A DNA stretch of 64,000 nt from Arcobacter suis CECT 7833. GTDB taxonomy: Bacteria; Campylobacterota; Campylobacteria; Campylobacterales; Arcobacteraceae. Made by a program: the position numbers and the translations under genes. Below are positions 62,501 through 64,000 of the stretch, piece by piece (the first letter of the stretch is position 1; each line of letters starts with the position of its first letter). Under the pieces are notes generated by a model. It saw only the letters and a list, made by a program, of their open reading frames with translations. It was not told the origin of the DNA and ran no database searches. The stretch is taken from assembly GCF_003544815.1 (NCBI RefSeq), contig NZ_CP032100.1, positions 744,001 through 808,000 of the forward strand, read 5' to 3'.

Positions 62501-64000
62501 TTGGGCTATGGATGGAAATGATAGTATTTATGCTGGAGATGGAAATGATACTATTTTTGGAGTTAGTGGAAATAACCTTCTAGAAGGTGGTGCTGGAAAT
62601 GACCTTATTATAGGTGGAACAGGTAATGACACAATCAGAGGTATTTCAGGAAATAATACTTTATATGGTAAAGCTGGAAATAACGTTATTACAGGTGGAG
62701 ATTTTACTGATATTATCTATACTGGAATAGGGCAAGATGTTATTGATGGTGGAACTGGAACTGATACTTTAAGATTTGATGGTGGAACACAAAGAGTTGT
62801 AGTAAATTTAGGATCTAATACTTTAACTTATGATGGTGGAAGTACTTTAATTGCAAATAGATTTATCAATAGTTGGCAAAATGCAGGAAGTAATCAAATA
62901 GGAACTGTATCAAATATTGAAAATGTTGATGGTACTCAATATAATGACACTATTCGAGGAAATAATTCAACAAACACTATTAAAGCAGGCGCAGGTGATG
63001 ACTATATTTACGCTAGTTCAGGAGATGATAAATATGATGGAGGAGCTAATACTGTAAAAGGTGATAGTGTTGATTATAGTTTAGTTACTACAACTTCTGG
63101 TGTAAAAATAGATATAAATACTCAATCAAATGCTGTATTTACAGTTGGTGGTACAACATATAATCAAACACTTATAGATATAGAAAATATTAAAGGTTCT
63201 AATCAAGATGATCTTATCAGAGGTGGAGTAGGCGCAAATACTATTTATGGAGGAGATGGAGCCGATCAAATCTATGGTACGGGTGGAAATAATAGCCTAT
63301 ATGGTGATGCTGGAGATGATACTATTTATAGTGGAACAGGAAATGACTATATAGATGGAGGAACAGGCAATAATACGGTGAGTTATTCTGACTTTGGAAC
63401 AAGTGTTAAAGTAAATTTAAGTGGAAGTCTACAAGGTACAGTTGCAAATAATACAGGAGTAACTACAGGACTAGTTGATACTTTAGTAAATATTCAAAAT
63501 GTTACAACAGGTGGAGGAAACGATACTATTTGGGCTGGAAGTGGAACAAGTATTATTAAAACAGGTTCTGGAAATGATGTTATTTATGGTGGTTCAGGAA
63601 TTGAAAATATTGATGCTAGTTCAGGAAATGATACTATTTATGCAAGTGCTGGCAATGATATTATAGATGGTGCAGAGGATAGCGATACTGTTGATTATAG
63701 TTCAAGTACGACAGGAATAACTGTAACTTTAGCAAATGATGGAGCTTTAACAAGTGTTAGTCATAATATTTCTGGAGTTTTCATTGATAACTTAACAAAT
63801 ATCGAAGGAATAAAAGGTTCATCTACTGTTTCAAATACTTTAACTGGTAATAATATGAATAACACTTTAATAGGTGGAAATCAAGCAGATGTTATCAAAG
63901 GTGTAAGTGGAAATAACTATTTAAATGGTGGAGCAGGAATAGATACTATTTACGCAGGAACAGGAAGTGATACGATAATAGGTGGAAGTGCCGATGCTAA
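35556..64000 (+). CDS. Giant RTX calcium-binding repeat protein, at least 9,481 residues, 3' end outside window
   Basis: One frame open from ATG 35556 to the window end without a stop. Residues 1-120: a non-repetitive head with RPGDKIDLEALGINLENAKF, LIGGDIVLEMAGAGNYTFVS, LALMGY and SVVTNEFVNLPD. About 120-205: Lys/Glu/Ala-rich linker. About 205-465: beta-rich region. From about 468 on: RTX nonapeptides (GGAGNDTLY, GNDYLDGGT type) in blocks of a few, alternating with a spacer of the form DTVDYS...VDL...GTDTLxNIENIIGTxxNDTIxGN. I count about 85 spacers by eye, mean spacing about 107 residues. No N-terminal Sec signal is visible, as expected for type I secretion, whose signal would be C-terminal. 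RTX repeats fold as calcium-bound beta-rolls outside the cell, so this is probably a secreted surface or biofilm protein. Estimated mass above 0.9 MDa. No HlyB/HlyD/TolC genes are seen. Confidence 0.93.
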   Translation, partial: MAQEESKFIKYLNNKVQIKEKAPVGDNIAIYVRPGDKIDLEALGINLENAKFKLIGGDIVLEMAGAGNYTFVSLALMGYAENTPEFIGLGGKVTSLSAILSNIEEINALPINSVVTNEFVNLPDASEQDKKNKANEEKKNEATPQVIVIDNNIAMDDNISQNLAESTAQFFEQSIEESVANENISMKTKTDKAKSTKTEDAAVEGIEPTLSFNIDIQHVEIRENTITDANGKTLTVYGGGGTSYANIYPNNYNTVDKDRLVSQTKTEAIDYSDKKFGSYDNVVIYADDPALFDITKTSRTVSLTANQPEGFAITELIISSSSFPSGFEILYGVKSGNSWILKKDDPTTDVIEGFTIDNKGAINFTFSVNNTQESNSVFTIKGTSVFDINNVSEANKATIIPPVKTQLQFEKDYAIQVKDIQNETIAKEYDFESFYLNGKQYTTGFVITTNINDTETKGSQELVNTIFGGIVNDTIYGGTKNDTIYGNTGDDTIITRAGDDIVDGGAGSDTLNYSEIDNVNNIGINANLVTGIVTGDGTDTISNIENIIGTQDKDIIIGNEKNNTLKGENSADTISGAAGDDYIDGGSGNDTIEGGLGEDILKGGSGNDTLSYINAINTVDNKGVLVKLSSDSDDASKGMASGIDGNDQLWDFENVIGSNYDDTIFGNSLNNTILGEAGNDTLIGGLGNDYLDGGTGNDTVDYSSSSAAQSVYLDSNIPGEPTRGEASGGDGNDTLFNIENVVGSSYADTIYGNSLSNTLIGGLENDTIFAGAGDDLLRGDSGNDILDGGSGNDTVLGGLGHDTLSGGLGDDFLDGGDGDGSDYVDYSSLSNSLGDTEGIKVDLTINSQQDTKKAGLDTLKGIENIIGSSYNDTIIGTNADNVILAGNGNDTIVTNGSSASSGYDEIDGGSGDRDLITYENSGLTSKITVDLRNSEVQDSGAGKLKIKNIEDVSGAAGADLITGNDSDNILKGLAGNDTLIGNGGNDSLYGGADNDTLYGGDGNDLLEGEAGNDLLIGNAGSDTIRGGDGIDTVDFSLETAKLKIILGTDDTAANAYIGNADIDVLSSIENVIGTQFNDEITGNNKANSIDAGSGNDTIDGGIDNEEDILYGNSGNDTFILRADNGIDVINGGADFDTVDYSSLTSSQNLELTLNSASSTNATIKDGVTTYTDSIENIENIKSGAGNDTLVGSDLNNTLFSQAGNDTLVGGKGNDYLDGGTGKDTVDYSYVTSGIGLNINLALNTASDIAIDTEKQIGNDQVFNIENVIGTSFADSIIGNNQDNILTGNAGNDFLEGKEGNDTLLGGTGDDTLKGGAGDDTFDGGDGIDTVDYSDVTNENLIIDLNSQGEKTISINEGKDTFISIEGAIGGQGNDILIGTSGANTLIGGAGSDTILGNGSSSGIDYIDGGINDIGAGDLVSFASTNKNIKVDLSFNVGANENVAQNTGDGNLIIKNIEDIQGGFGNDILIGNDDKNTILGGTGNDTLVGKGANDYLDGGVDEYSHKLNINGTPTIGNTYSFTIGTIIISFLATSANAQDIITGLFNAFETNNEAKKVASLIKDGDSLYMYTPQNITNVTGLIDDTSLTYKDTVDYSLSDKVVVDMNDSTNTDTSKIEYGIATHEDGSKDTLVSIENIIGSNYNDTILGDIDDNVANIFDGGAGDDTISGGAGNDTLYGGAGNDLFYESLSNGNDTIDGGDGIDTVDYSSISKVGDGSTNGISVNLEDQFTSTSATVIINGGDNDTLKNIENVIGTQNNDTITASRSVNVLKGGFGNDLFIQTSAGIAGDIIDGGDDIDTIDYSALGNGITVTLNGDNYSNAVSGSTTHQIKNIENVTGTISSDFIIGDTNANILKGNAGNDTLYGGAGNDSLYGETGNDILRGGSGNDILDGGAGIDTADYSDATENLTVDITDGTKFISASQGTDTFKDIEGVIGGSGNDTLTGNKKANTLIGNAGNDILDGAGTAEALAGEYDYLDGGEGKDSVSYKDFTDAVTINLGLTYDNTSDIHTFDSTSVKDYQYAGAAGNIRILNVENLEGGSGNDTIYGNASDNTLIGREGNDTFRGGAGNDVIIGGVVTSVDTNGIILTQTDASIDVVDYSYLASGKGIIVDMNVASEDDAILNKGQVNEDGHGGYDLLYGIEKIIGSKYEDLIIGDTNDNVANVFEGRDGADTIRGGSGDDIIYGGFENSGTVEDTLDLSTLKDTLYGGTGNDTIYGRAGDDLLDGESGDDTLYGGSGDDTLGGGDGADYLDGGTIGETIGDTVSYKYLDTTTNRVVIDMNLSSNQATVYNGVTATTDIDNLISIENIDGSKNDDTIIGNASKNILKGNDGTDSLYGGINNDTLYGGVGNDYLDGGDDNDTLYAEAGDDTLSGGAGADYLDGGDSLLNGDTVSYKYLDATSNKVVVDLSQATATIYNGVNATTDIDTLINIENIDGSKNDDTITGNNSDNTILGNVGKDLIYGSEGKDTIDGGSEFDSVDYSKMNQKIVLTTTSNTNNYTVTKGSGKVDTLTNVEEIIGTSYDDEMTGAELSDTFRSGAGNDTLIGGKGNDYLEGGSGNDIYKATSFDDGDDTLTDSDGSDSVDYSAITDNTYHLELNLSTTTVGVLAAGKALIKDGSIIHQTDTLLGIENVIGTAGDDTIVGNDEINIIKTGAGKDTIYSGAGADIIDAGADDDKIIFRTTSESKDDVIDGGVGVDEVDYSALSSGITVVLNSSTSTNVVISGVNDHQIKNIENVTGTSDSDFIIGDINANILIGNAGSDTLYGGAGNDKLYGGDGNDILRGGAGDDLLDGGDGIDTADYSDATENLDVDIADGAKFISTSQGTDTFKDIEGVIGGSGNDKLTGNTKANTLIGNAGNDTLIGGGTGTAGASEYDYLDGGDGIDFVSYSSITDSLQSVTINLGLSYDGSSGDHDFNDTNSDGKVGNYQDGGAAGRIQIVNVENLEGGAGNDTLIGNISNNELIGGAGDDTLIGGAGNDILRGGSNTTKGDTADYSKANLGMGVTINMGATQTLGNSNTYAVSNDGLGGKDYLEGIENITGTNYTDNISGNDAANYIFGGLGDDTLSGGKGNDTLEGGAGNDIFKATSFDDGDDLIDGEKDGVIDNGMDTVDYSVITDANYHLEVNLTTGNSVIKDATAITQQTDTLKNIENITGTSGNDTFIGDSENNIFDGKSGSDTVSYENIIDSNIDILIDLKNNTATSSASGTDTLTSIENVIGGAGNDTIKVSTDVESNILDGGSGNDTVSYEYYTTGVTRDLSNTTTAQDDDILKGFENIIGGSGNDSFVGNSQNNTLDGGTGVDTVDYSSSSLKIVADLKTATKTVTSGSDVDTLVSIEKIIGSSHNDTFYSDLNGNNTFVGGSQDTLGEDVLDYSHMVVSDATRDYVYLDLSNSTTTVKQSNNTTATDSFSEIEKFILTSGNDTIKGNTQANTFDGGAGSDTVRYDYLTAGESVVVDFSTSKATTTILNDVDTLINIENAFGSAGNDTFIMNGTDNVANTINGGTSGIDTISYANYTTKVTVNLGATDGINTVKSTDIDTILNIDNLIGGSAGDELTGNDGDNTIIGGDGADTIYSSKGTDTIDGSTSASDIDIMDYSNRTSNIVLTTVGSTYTVIKTDDSNKTDTLTNIEVVKGSTYADSMTGGTGNDTFKAGDGNDVLIGGEGDDFLYGEAGDDTLKGGLGNDTLDGGVESIYGDTVSYEDRTERIIVSLDNSGNGTVTVGIIGETDNLVDIENITGSTQADIISGNDSVNTIFGLAGDDILDGKGGNDYIDGGAGDDTITGGAGADILKGGFGADKFIQTVGETTGDNIDGGSQSDNSRGNDTVDYSAFIGAAGIKVSLNDTGLANVTVGSLIDDHTLTNIENIIGTSGTDTIEGDTANNTLDGLSGTNDTLSFAKTSSGIFVNIGNSAVNADIDGNGSTDAITANQAIGTEIGTDTVKNFDDVIGGAGNDTLIGNEFANILDGANGNDILVGGAGNDTLRGGNGSDTVSYAIDTAGVKVSLRQATGTDGWGNTDTYDSIENILGSSFGDTIEGNSSNNILNGGAGIDTITFENAIAGVNVNLAITTAQNTGNDGQDIITNFENLIGTNFADTLLGDTNTNIINGLSGNDVIDGNTGNDTLYGGAGNDRFIIKIGDGNDVINGYLDAQIDNDDEFNRDTLDYSQITTNGYFADVDLSITSAYVKLGTHLTNTTEQTDTISNIENIIGSSGDDILKGNAESNTISGGLGSDTISGGLGNDKLIGNAGNDVFVDTSFTGDAVDGAEDNDTIDYRNVTSKITLVLEDNGATTDVKVGNTTADHTIANIENIYGSNIGNDEITGNNLANSILGFGGDDTIDGGAGADYLDGGVGTNTISFKSFNNSVTVNLSTETSSDGDTIKNFTNIIGTNLSAQSDTLIGNDNANKIEGLAGNDTIEGLAGDDILLGGEGNDVFILRANDGIDTVDGGDGSGDIADYSNLTSTQNLILSLDTSTSVTATIISGVSTYTDNIVNIENIKSGAGNDTLTGDAFKNTLWGGAGADILDGGYESDVLYGEDGNDILIGGLGADILDGGAGDDDLRGGDGDDTLIGGETNEVNGDTVNYSSKLSALDVNLININSITTYATAIIGTEQDSLKEIENIIGTIYNDYIGGDNDKNILDGGSGSDTIAGLGGNDTLLGGDGDDTFMAGLDNDFLSGQDKIFEDGNDGSDYIDGGNHTIDAIGTQSSSNSYSGKGDTIDYSALGATRAIDVNLGITSDTAGYTAVSTVTVTNGSNDYIKNIENIIGGAGNDTIRGNQFNNILKGEAGNDTLSGGAGDDTLIGGDGQDTVDYSDAAKGIIVNLKNTIEVTQDGFDNSDDLSGIEIVIGSNYADSLTGSDNVDTFIGAKGNDIFFSTKGNDILYGGSVDTNGIHTVEVGEYNKVDYADAKRIYVDLSTTILDAKGNSYSEVLKSSSTLASDGFTTLESTDKLYGIVNINGTSNDDTIIGNAAANFFLGLDGNDKIEGKAGDDNLQGGAGDDTFVATSYNDGADEIDGGTGRDTLDYSAYGSSNKITVTLGEADVVTNVLVAGGNTDKVQNIENIIATSGDDILIGNSLTNTLIGNAGNDILDGKAGDDTLLGGAGNDTLFGGAGNDILDGGANTDTVNYSNAISSVTVDLADTSAQAVGAGEGLDTLTNIENIVGSGFKDTFYSDHTKANVFDGGVADNTGGDTVSYINLKNDKTGTAYTGTASTDYIIADLSGTTDTVIIKSSGANVVDTLIGIENITGTSGNDTIFGDSGANTLISGAGNDILEGGVGDDYLDGGADIDTVFYNQATSGVNVNLGTTALQNVGGGQGNDTLIDIENVIGSGFADTFKGNNSVSNTFNGGMNLSTQVENINDENDTVDYSTLTGVTDKIIVDLSNTISANVQVTVAGVAQGADTLINIENVIGGAGNDTFTGNNNNNILTGGAGDDYFYVKDAAISGENDVIIGGTGSDTVDFSQITNPNYFVDVDLSLQKLLLKNSANSNAIVRNDNVSEIENITGTNNKDTIKGDASNNSINGAAGTDSIYGLAGDDIIQGGDNTDNATTSTQYEILDGGEGSDTIYGGAGNDSILGGAGDYADTLYGEAGNDIISGGSGNDKIDGGADNDTLYGNSGEDEIIGGLGNDTIRGGTESDIIYGDDTSRADVNGGNDILYGEDGVDTIYAGYGDDTLSGGANDDTLYGDEGNDTVTYSEANNGVTVNLATGIAVGEGTDTLFSIENAIGTKYDDTFISNFAVSNKFDGGNDESGEINGDSISYQTINVTDTTKDKVVVNLSTGADGQGYYDAQIYQNGSLSITDKLKNMENITGSLGNDTITGDNDKNTLYGLAGDDILKGEGGADTIYAGEGNDTLFGGSGNDFLDGAEGSDTASYEDKSVAVTIDFKNNVASTSTEQDTLSNIENAIGGSAKDKFIMNEDNVANIIDGGADNDTVSYEYYVTNGVKVNLSTTLAQTLVDNAIGIDDIDTISNIENIIGSAKDDIFIGSSLVNTILSGAGNDTFIAGTDTNNDGTMDTWSDDGADYYDAGAGTGDWVDYSIIKDDSNVGTYGISLSLDGANETQVTVRGQIAKDIIVNVENIKGTYDSDSIKGDEQNNSILGLDGDDIIYGEGGKDSLFGDAGNDTIFGGTGDDYLDAGDGNDTLSGGSGSDKIYGGAGIDTVNYSDALESLQIDLDLSLSGGLATDGSIEGKSVGSTGDQGQGIDDLYGIENVIGSNYTADTVYGSNTINIINTQAGDDFVEARGGNDTVLAGDGNDTIKATAYNDGVDYYDGGVGIDTLDYSNLTSSNNLTLNLSVAATNLFVGSSVNDAWQVTISGGGDSDIVKGIENIISGAGNDIIFADSNSNTIEGGAGADTLSGGDGIDKIYGYYKGQSESITEYDTVSYEYLTSKAVTINLETGIAYVDANDNDTLISIENVIAGGSNDIITGSSVVNTLQGGAGDDTFISSLGDDLIYGGTTLADSHTTGDMVDYSNNINTNNKLFIDLGTTIGDGYSEALMTLISDNSKVYTDKLYGIENITGTQNNDTLYGNNLNNTLLGAEGNDTLKGGLGVDRLNGGEGNDLFLIENADIADAGGDIIIGGAGNDTLSYIGITSSGVTVNLETGIDVTIGGYSHSFSGIEHLIGTNQKDTLTGDINLNKVQGMGGDDLIYGQDGGDYLYGGAEGANSVGSGNDTIDGKSGDDFIWGGDGNDTVYGGEGKDTLYGEDGNDELQGGMGADILYGGAGDDVFIFEQSDNQKDIVYGGDALTDTSVNDMIDYSQAIKGMTIVLADNNQKGTASSQDQGIDDIYGIEHVKGSNLENDIITGNSANNSIWGQGGDDTIYAIAGDNYLDGGIGADTIYAGVGSDVLIGDSGNDVFKTYYNSLGASDATKFGASNTIYGGTWDGTTAVASGSDTVDYGAIIDTSYNIFADLSGNTNNVEIRTGTTVIKTDSVIDVNNVRGTSGNDTFRGNANANTLNGLAGNNTALYTFAALTAGVVANLQAGEVEKTTTNGTVKDTLINIQNLVGSNFDDTFITKLSESNIIDGRAHGTIGDTIDYSTNGATKIILDLDISHTTDVYGIGVINDGIYASVAVANGATDKITNIENIKGSAGADTIYGNAENNTIYGMGGADTIYGVAGNNYIDGGAGNDLIYSGIGADRLFGGTGNDTFRGTTAGSFAGDVIDGGNETDGINVTGRGSDTVDYSSVDTSGFTKGIEVTLNDTTDSTVTINGVISHIIKNIENIIGTSHNDTIIGDTGDNTLIGGAGTDTIRGITGNNYIDGGDDSDIIYAGTGEDKIYAGGGDDTIFTAVGSDTVYGGDGNDKIYGGLGSKIYGGNYITATQSHTDSGIDTVSYEDVSSSVTVRLDANFAIVAATGNSDIIFGIENVVGTAFADSIVGDIANNTLIGGAGNDILNGLDGDNRLEGGADNDTLISGSGNNYVDGGTGSDTVDYSSLTGTNFGDDDSIAGQVNGIYYNGIKVDLTNTSAQRIHANYGTDTILNIENVIGSTKNDYIIGNDEKNILDGKGGNDYFVLGQGEDTILGDTGTDTIAFTNTSRTLGVNVDLNKNQSYGSPDSYRVISDGFGNAKYLDSIENVIGTDFDDTIFGNSDANTLIGGAGIDTLKGGLGADVLDGGTGEDWAYFNDIAVSGVNIVLDTDGNIANGSSGTSNITGYTTTLVGIEHIKATALADTIRGDDNANSILAGSGNDTIYSSKGSDYIDGEEGIDTIDYAIADVTSGLIIDLGATQVIGTDTTWAVQDDGYGNKELVYNIENVVGTKNNDFIKGNTQNNTIWAGSGDDTLYGVSGNNILIGGTGSDTFRGGIGDNIIYGETYSSSIGSAGSETDISSKDLIDFTESGVSITLNLSDSTSINYLSLSSLTLDARTSIGYGKNVIYNVENVLGGSGSDTLIGSNVANVIDGGANNDIIFGFGGTGNTLIGGAGNDTIMGLLGGDKIYGGTFDGTTATKSGSDWVDYSYITDTRAINVDLSAVSNQVSQIGTPANADTLKHIENVVGTKNNDILKGDDVFTTINSLLGYNGDDTFIVSKGSDYIDGGLGINTMDYSSVNFADGGNRVIVDLGLSEATDNGYQNLGVAVKDTLLNIQKVIGTSGDDTLYGSSYANVFVGGAGNDYIDGREGADTIYGTSGNNKLFGGKDKDTIYGGTGNDTLDGGADDDILDGSLGGNNTFIGATGNDTFTGGSGVDTLYYLNAESGITVTLKPTGEDGTITSLTDGTDSLKTHFERIIATNFKDTIDLSKAQAANTILANGGNDTVTASASYNDTIYGGDGDDVFYANGGNNIYYGGNAILDANGDITGSNASGTDTINYSLSTGSVNVNLTNNTASVNGFGGTDTIYNIANVTGSNQNDILKGDVGVNKILAENGDDWIIATAGNDEISGGNHTQVDNTQGSTTVKDGGGDWLSFQEVANGLNATMSNNSITFGGYTPNIKEIENLFGSIYNDILRGDNTNNTLHGYDGNDVIYGTAGNNFLIGGKGDDTLLGGSGVDKYDGGDVSIGTFYTSSGVHGNNTISFYDTTSAGVNVDLSYDNGDTTTGRVINDGYGNTETYVRNIHNIVGTLNYNDILKGNNLKNIINGYGGDDIIYGIGGENTLYGGTGVDTIYTATTKAGAERGDVVYGGLGTDTLIGSFHKDFLIGGEENGSDIEKDWINYTSLTNVHNYGISIDLSSKVTFTDADGDRGSLNGSYSQIFELDNSGTKTANFDYISQIEHILGSSKNDTLKGDNIITTDGGGNTIFAAAGDDTIILDAGGTDYIDGGTGSNWLSLVDNYRGTIDLRNVSGSGGNTNGNVTLVNIQNILGSAVSETVWGSSTTSKEIFVMNGGNDYVLGGAGDDVYDMGTGDDRVSNNYGSDTIIGGTGVDTLDMWNDIGANQGTNIVFNSILASSYTGLATDLGTLTLSNQTAVIESKTINGLSTLSDGAYNFYKIKDGQGAFDYLYQDGSNPDFEQFFMTDNADIFVGSNNSDTVFGYGGNDTIWAMDGNDSIYAGDGNDTIFGVSGNNLLEGGAGNDLIIGGTGNDTIRGISGNNTLYGKAGNNVITGGDFTDIIYTGIGQDVIDGGTGTDTLRFDGGTQRVVVNLGSNTLTYDGGSTLIANRFINSWQNAGSNQIGTVSNIENVDGTQYNDTIRGNNSTNTIKAGAGDDYIYASSGDDKYDGGANTVKGDSVDYSLVTTTSGVKIDINTQSNAVFTVGGTTYNQTLIDIENIKGSNQDDLIRGGVGANTIYGGDGADQIYGTGGNNSLYGDAGDDTIYSGTGNDYIDGGTGNNTVSYSDFGTSVKVNLSGSLQGTVANNTGVTTGLVDTLVNIQNVTTGGGNDTIWAGSGTSIIKTGSGNDVIYGGSGIENIDASSGNDTIYASAGNDIIDGAEDSDTVDYSSSTTGITVTLANDGALTSVSHNISGVFIDNLTNIEGIKGSSTVSNTLTGNNMNNTLIGGNQADVIKGVSGNNYLNGGAGIDTIYAGTGSDTIIGGSADA
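40056..40325 (+). other. Non-RTX insert within the giant RTX gene
   Basis: About 90 residues (around residue 1500-1590) interrupt the repeat block after NDYLDGGVDEYSH. They read NGTPTIGNTYSFTIGTIIIS, then SANAQDIITGLFNAFETNN, then LYMYTPQNITNVTG, before the spacer DTVDYS resumes. The pattern of a short beta-hairpin followed by a helix with ITGLxxAFxxN resembles small modules found in other large adhesins; I cannot name the family. In frame, no stop. Confidence 0.6.
40921..41770 (+). repeat. Segmental duplication copy A inside the RTX gene
   Basis: About 280 residues running from IDGGDDIDTIDYSALGNGIT through TADYSDATENLTVDI, FISASQGTDTFKDIEGVIGG, the long spacer with DYQYAGAAGNIRI, and NVENLEGGSGND. 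The same order of modules recurs at 43621-44500, offset 2,700-2,703 bases, with small in-frame indels. Confidence 0.75.
42339..42890 (+). repeat. Tandem duplicated module of 384 bases in the RTX gene
   Basis: GDTVSYKYLDTTTNRVVIDM with TDIDNLISIENIDGSKNDDT begins at 42339; GDTVSYKYLDATSNKVVVDL with TDIDTLINIENIDGSKNDDT begins at 42723. The offset is 384 bases (128 codons), and the spacers share more than the general consensus, so this is a recent unit duplication. Confidence 0.7.
43621..44500 (+). repeat. Segmental duplication copy B inside the RTX gene
   Basis: Second copy of the block at 40921-41770: IDGGVGVDEVDYSALSSGIT, TADYSDATENLDVDI, FISTSQGTDTFKDIEGVIGG, NYQDGGAAGRIQI, NVENLEGGAGND. 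Conservation includes spacer loops that are not constrained by calcium binding, so common descent rather than convergence is the better reading. Confidence 0.75.

Noticed and set aside
36950..63999. DNA-level tandem repeat as a minisatellite or CRISPR-like array
   Set aside because: The repetition is explained by protein repeats in one open frame; spacers are not unique foreign segments and repeats vary at third positions.

Overview
The window reads as an AT-rich chromosomal segment from a member of the Campylobacterota, most likely the Arcobacter group. Gene order recalled from Campylobacter and Helicobacter is preserved in several blocks: rplY-pth-permease; pyrH-rpoZ-spoT-tyrS-oxidoreductase-amidase; cvpA-lysS-glyA-SPOR protein; apt-dedA-pepA. 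I infer the taxon from this synteny and base composition; no 16S gene is present. I saw no tRNA or rRNA genes, insertion sequences, prophage or CRISPR array.

Layout. Positions 1-7.3 kb: the 3' part of glpD, a TonB-dependent receptor of the OprC/NosA copper type, then a leftward run folD-lepB-rpiB-(33-residue membrane ORF)-HD-domain protein. 6.7-9.4 kb: rightward rplY-pth-LptF/G-type permease-Nudix hydrolase. 9.3-27.3 kb: a long leftward stretch holding cell-wall amidase, nitronate-monooxygenase-like protein, tyrS, spoT, rpoZ, pyrH, an AAA-type ATPase, pdxA, pdxJ, trpE, a SPOR protein, glyA, lysS, cvpA and a sensor kinase. 27.4-35.2 kb: rightward ispG-dnaB, a pilin-like gene, a leftward periplasmic-type DNA ligase, then apt-trpB-dedA-pepA.

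35.56-64.0 kb: one uninterrupted rightward reading frame that fills 28.4 kb and leaves the window with no stop codon. It encodes at least 9,481 residues. After a unique N-terminal region of about 465 residues it is almost wholly built from calcium-binding RTX nonapeptides alternating with a roughly 107-residue spacer module (about 85 copies counted by eye). It is probably a type I-secreted giant surface or matrix protein; its C-terminal secretion signal and transporter are not in the window. This is the outstanding element. Internal segmental duplications, a foreign-looking insert near 40.1-40.3 kb and a change in repeat subtype after about 56 kb suggest growth by repeat duplication.

Other points of note are an amidase whose signal peptide can only be reached from an ATT start codon, a tandem HD protein whose first HD site is degenerate, a 33-residue single-pass membrane ORF behind rpiB, a hairpin touching the pdxJ ribosome binding site, and a probably leaderless ispG.
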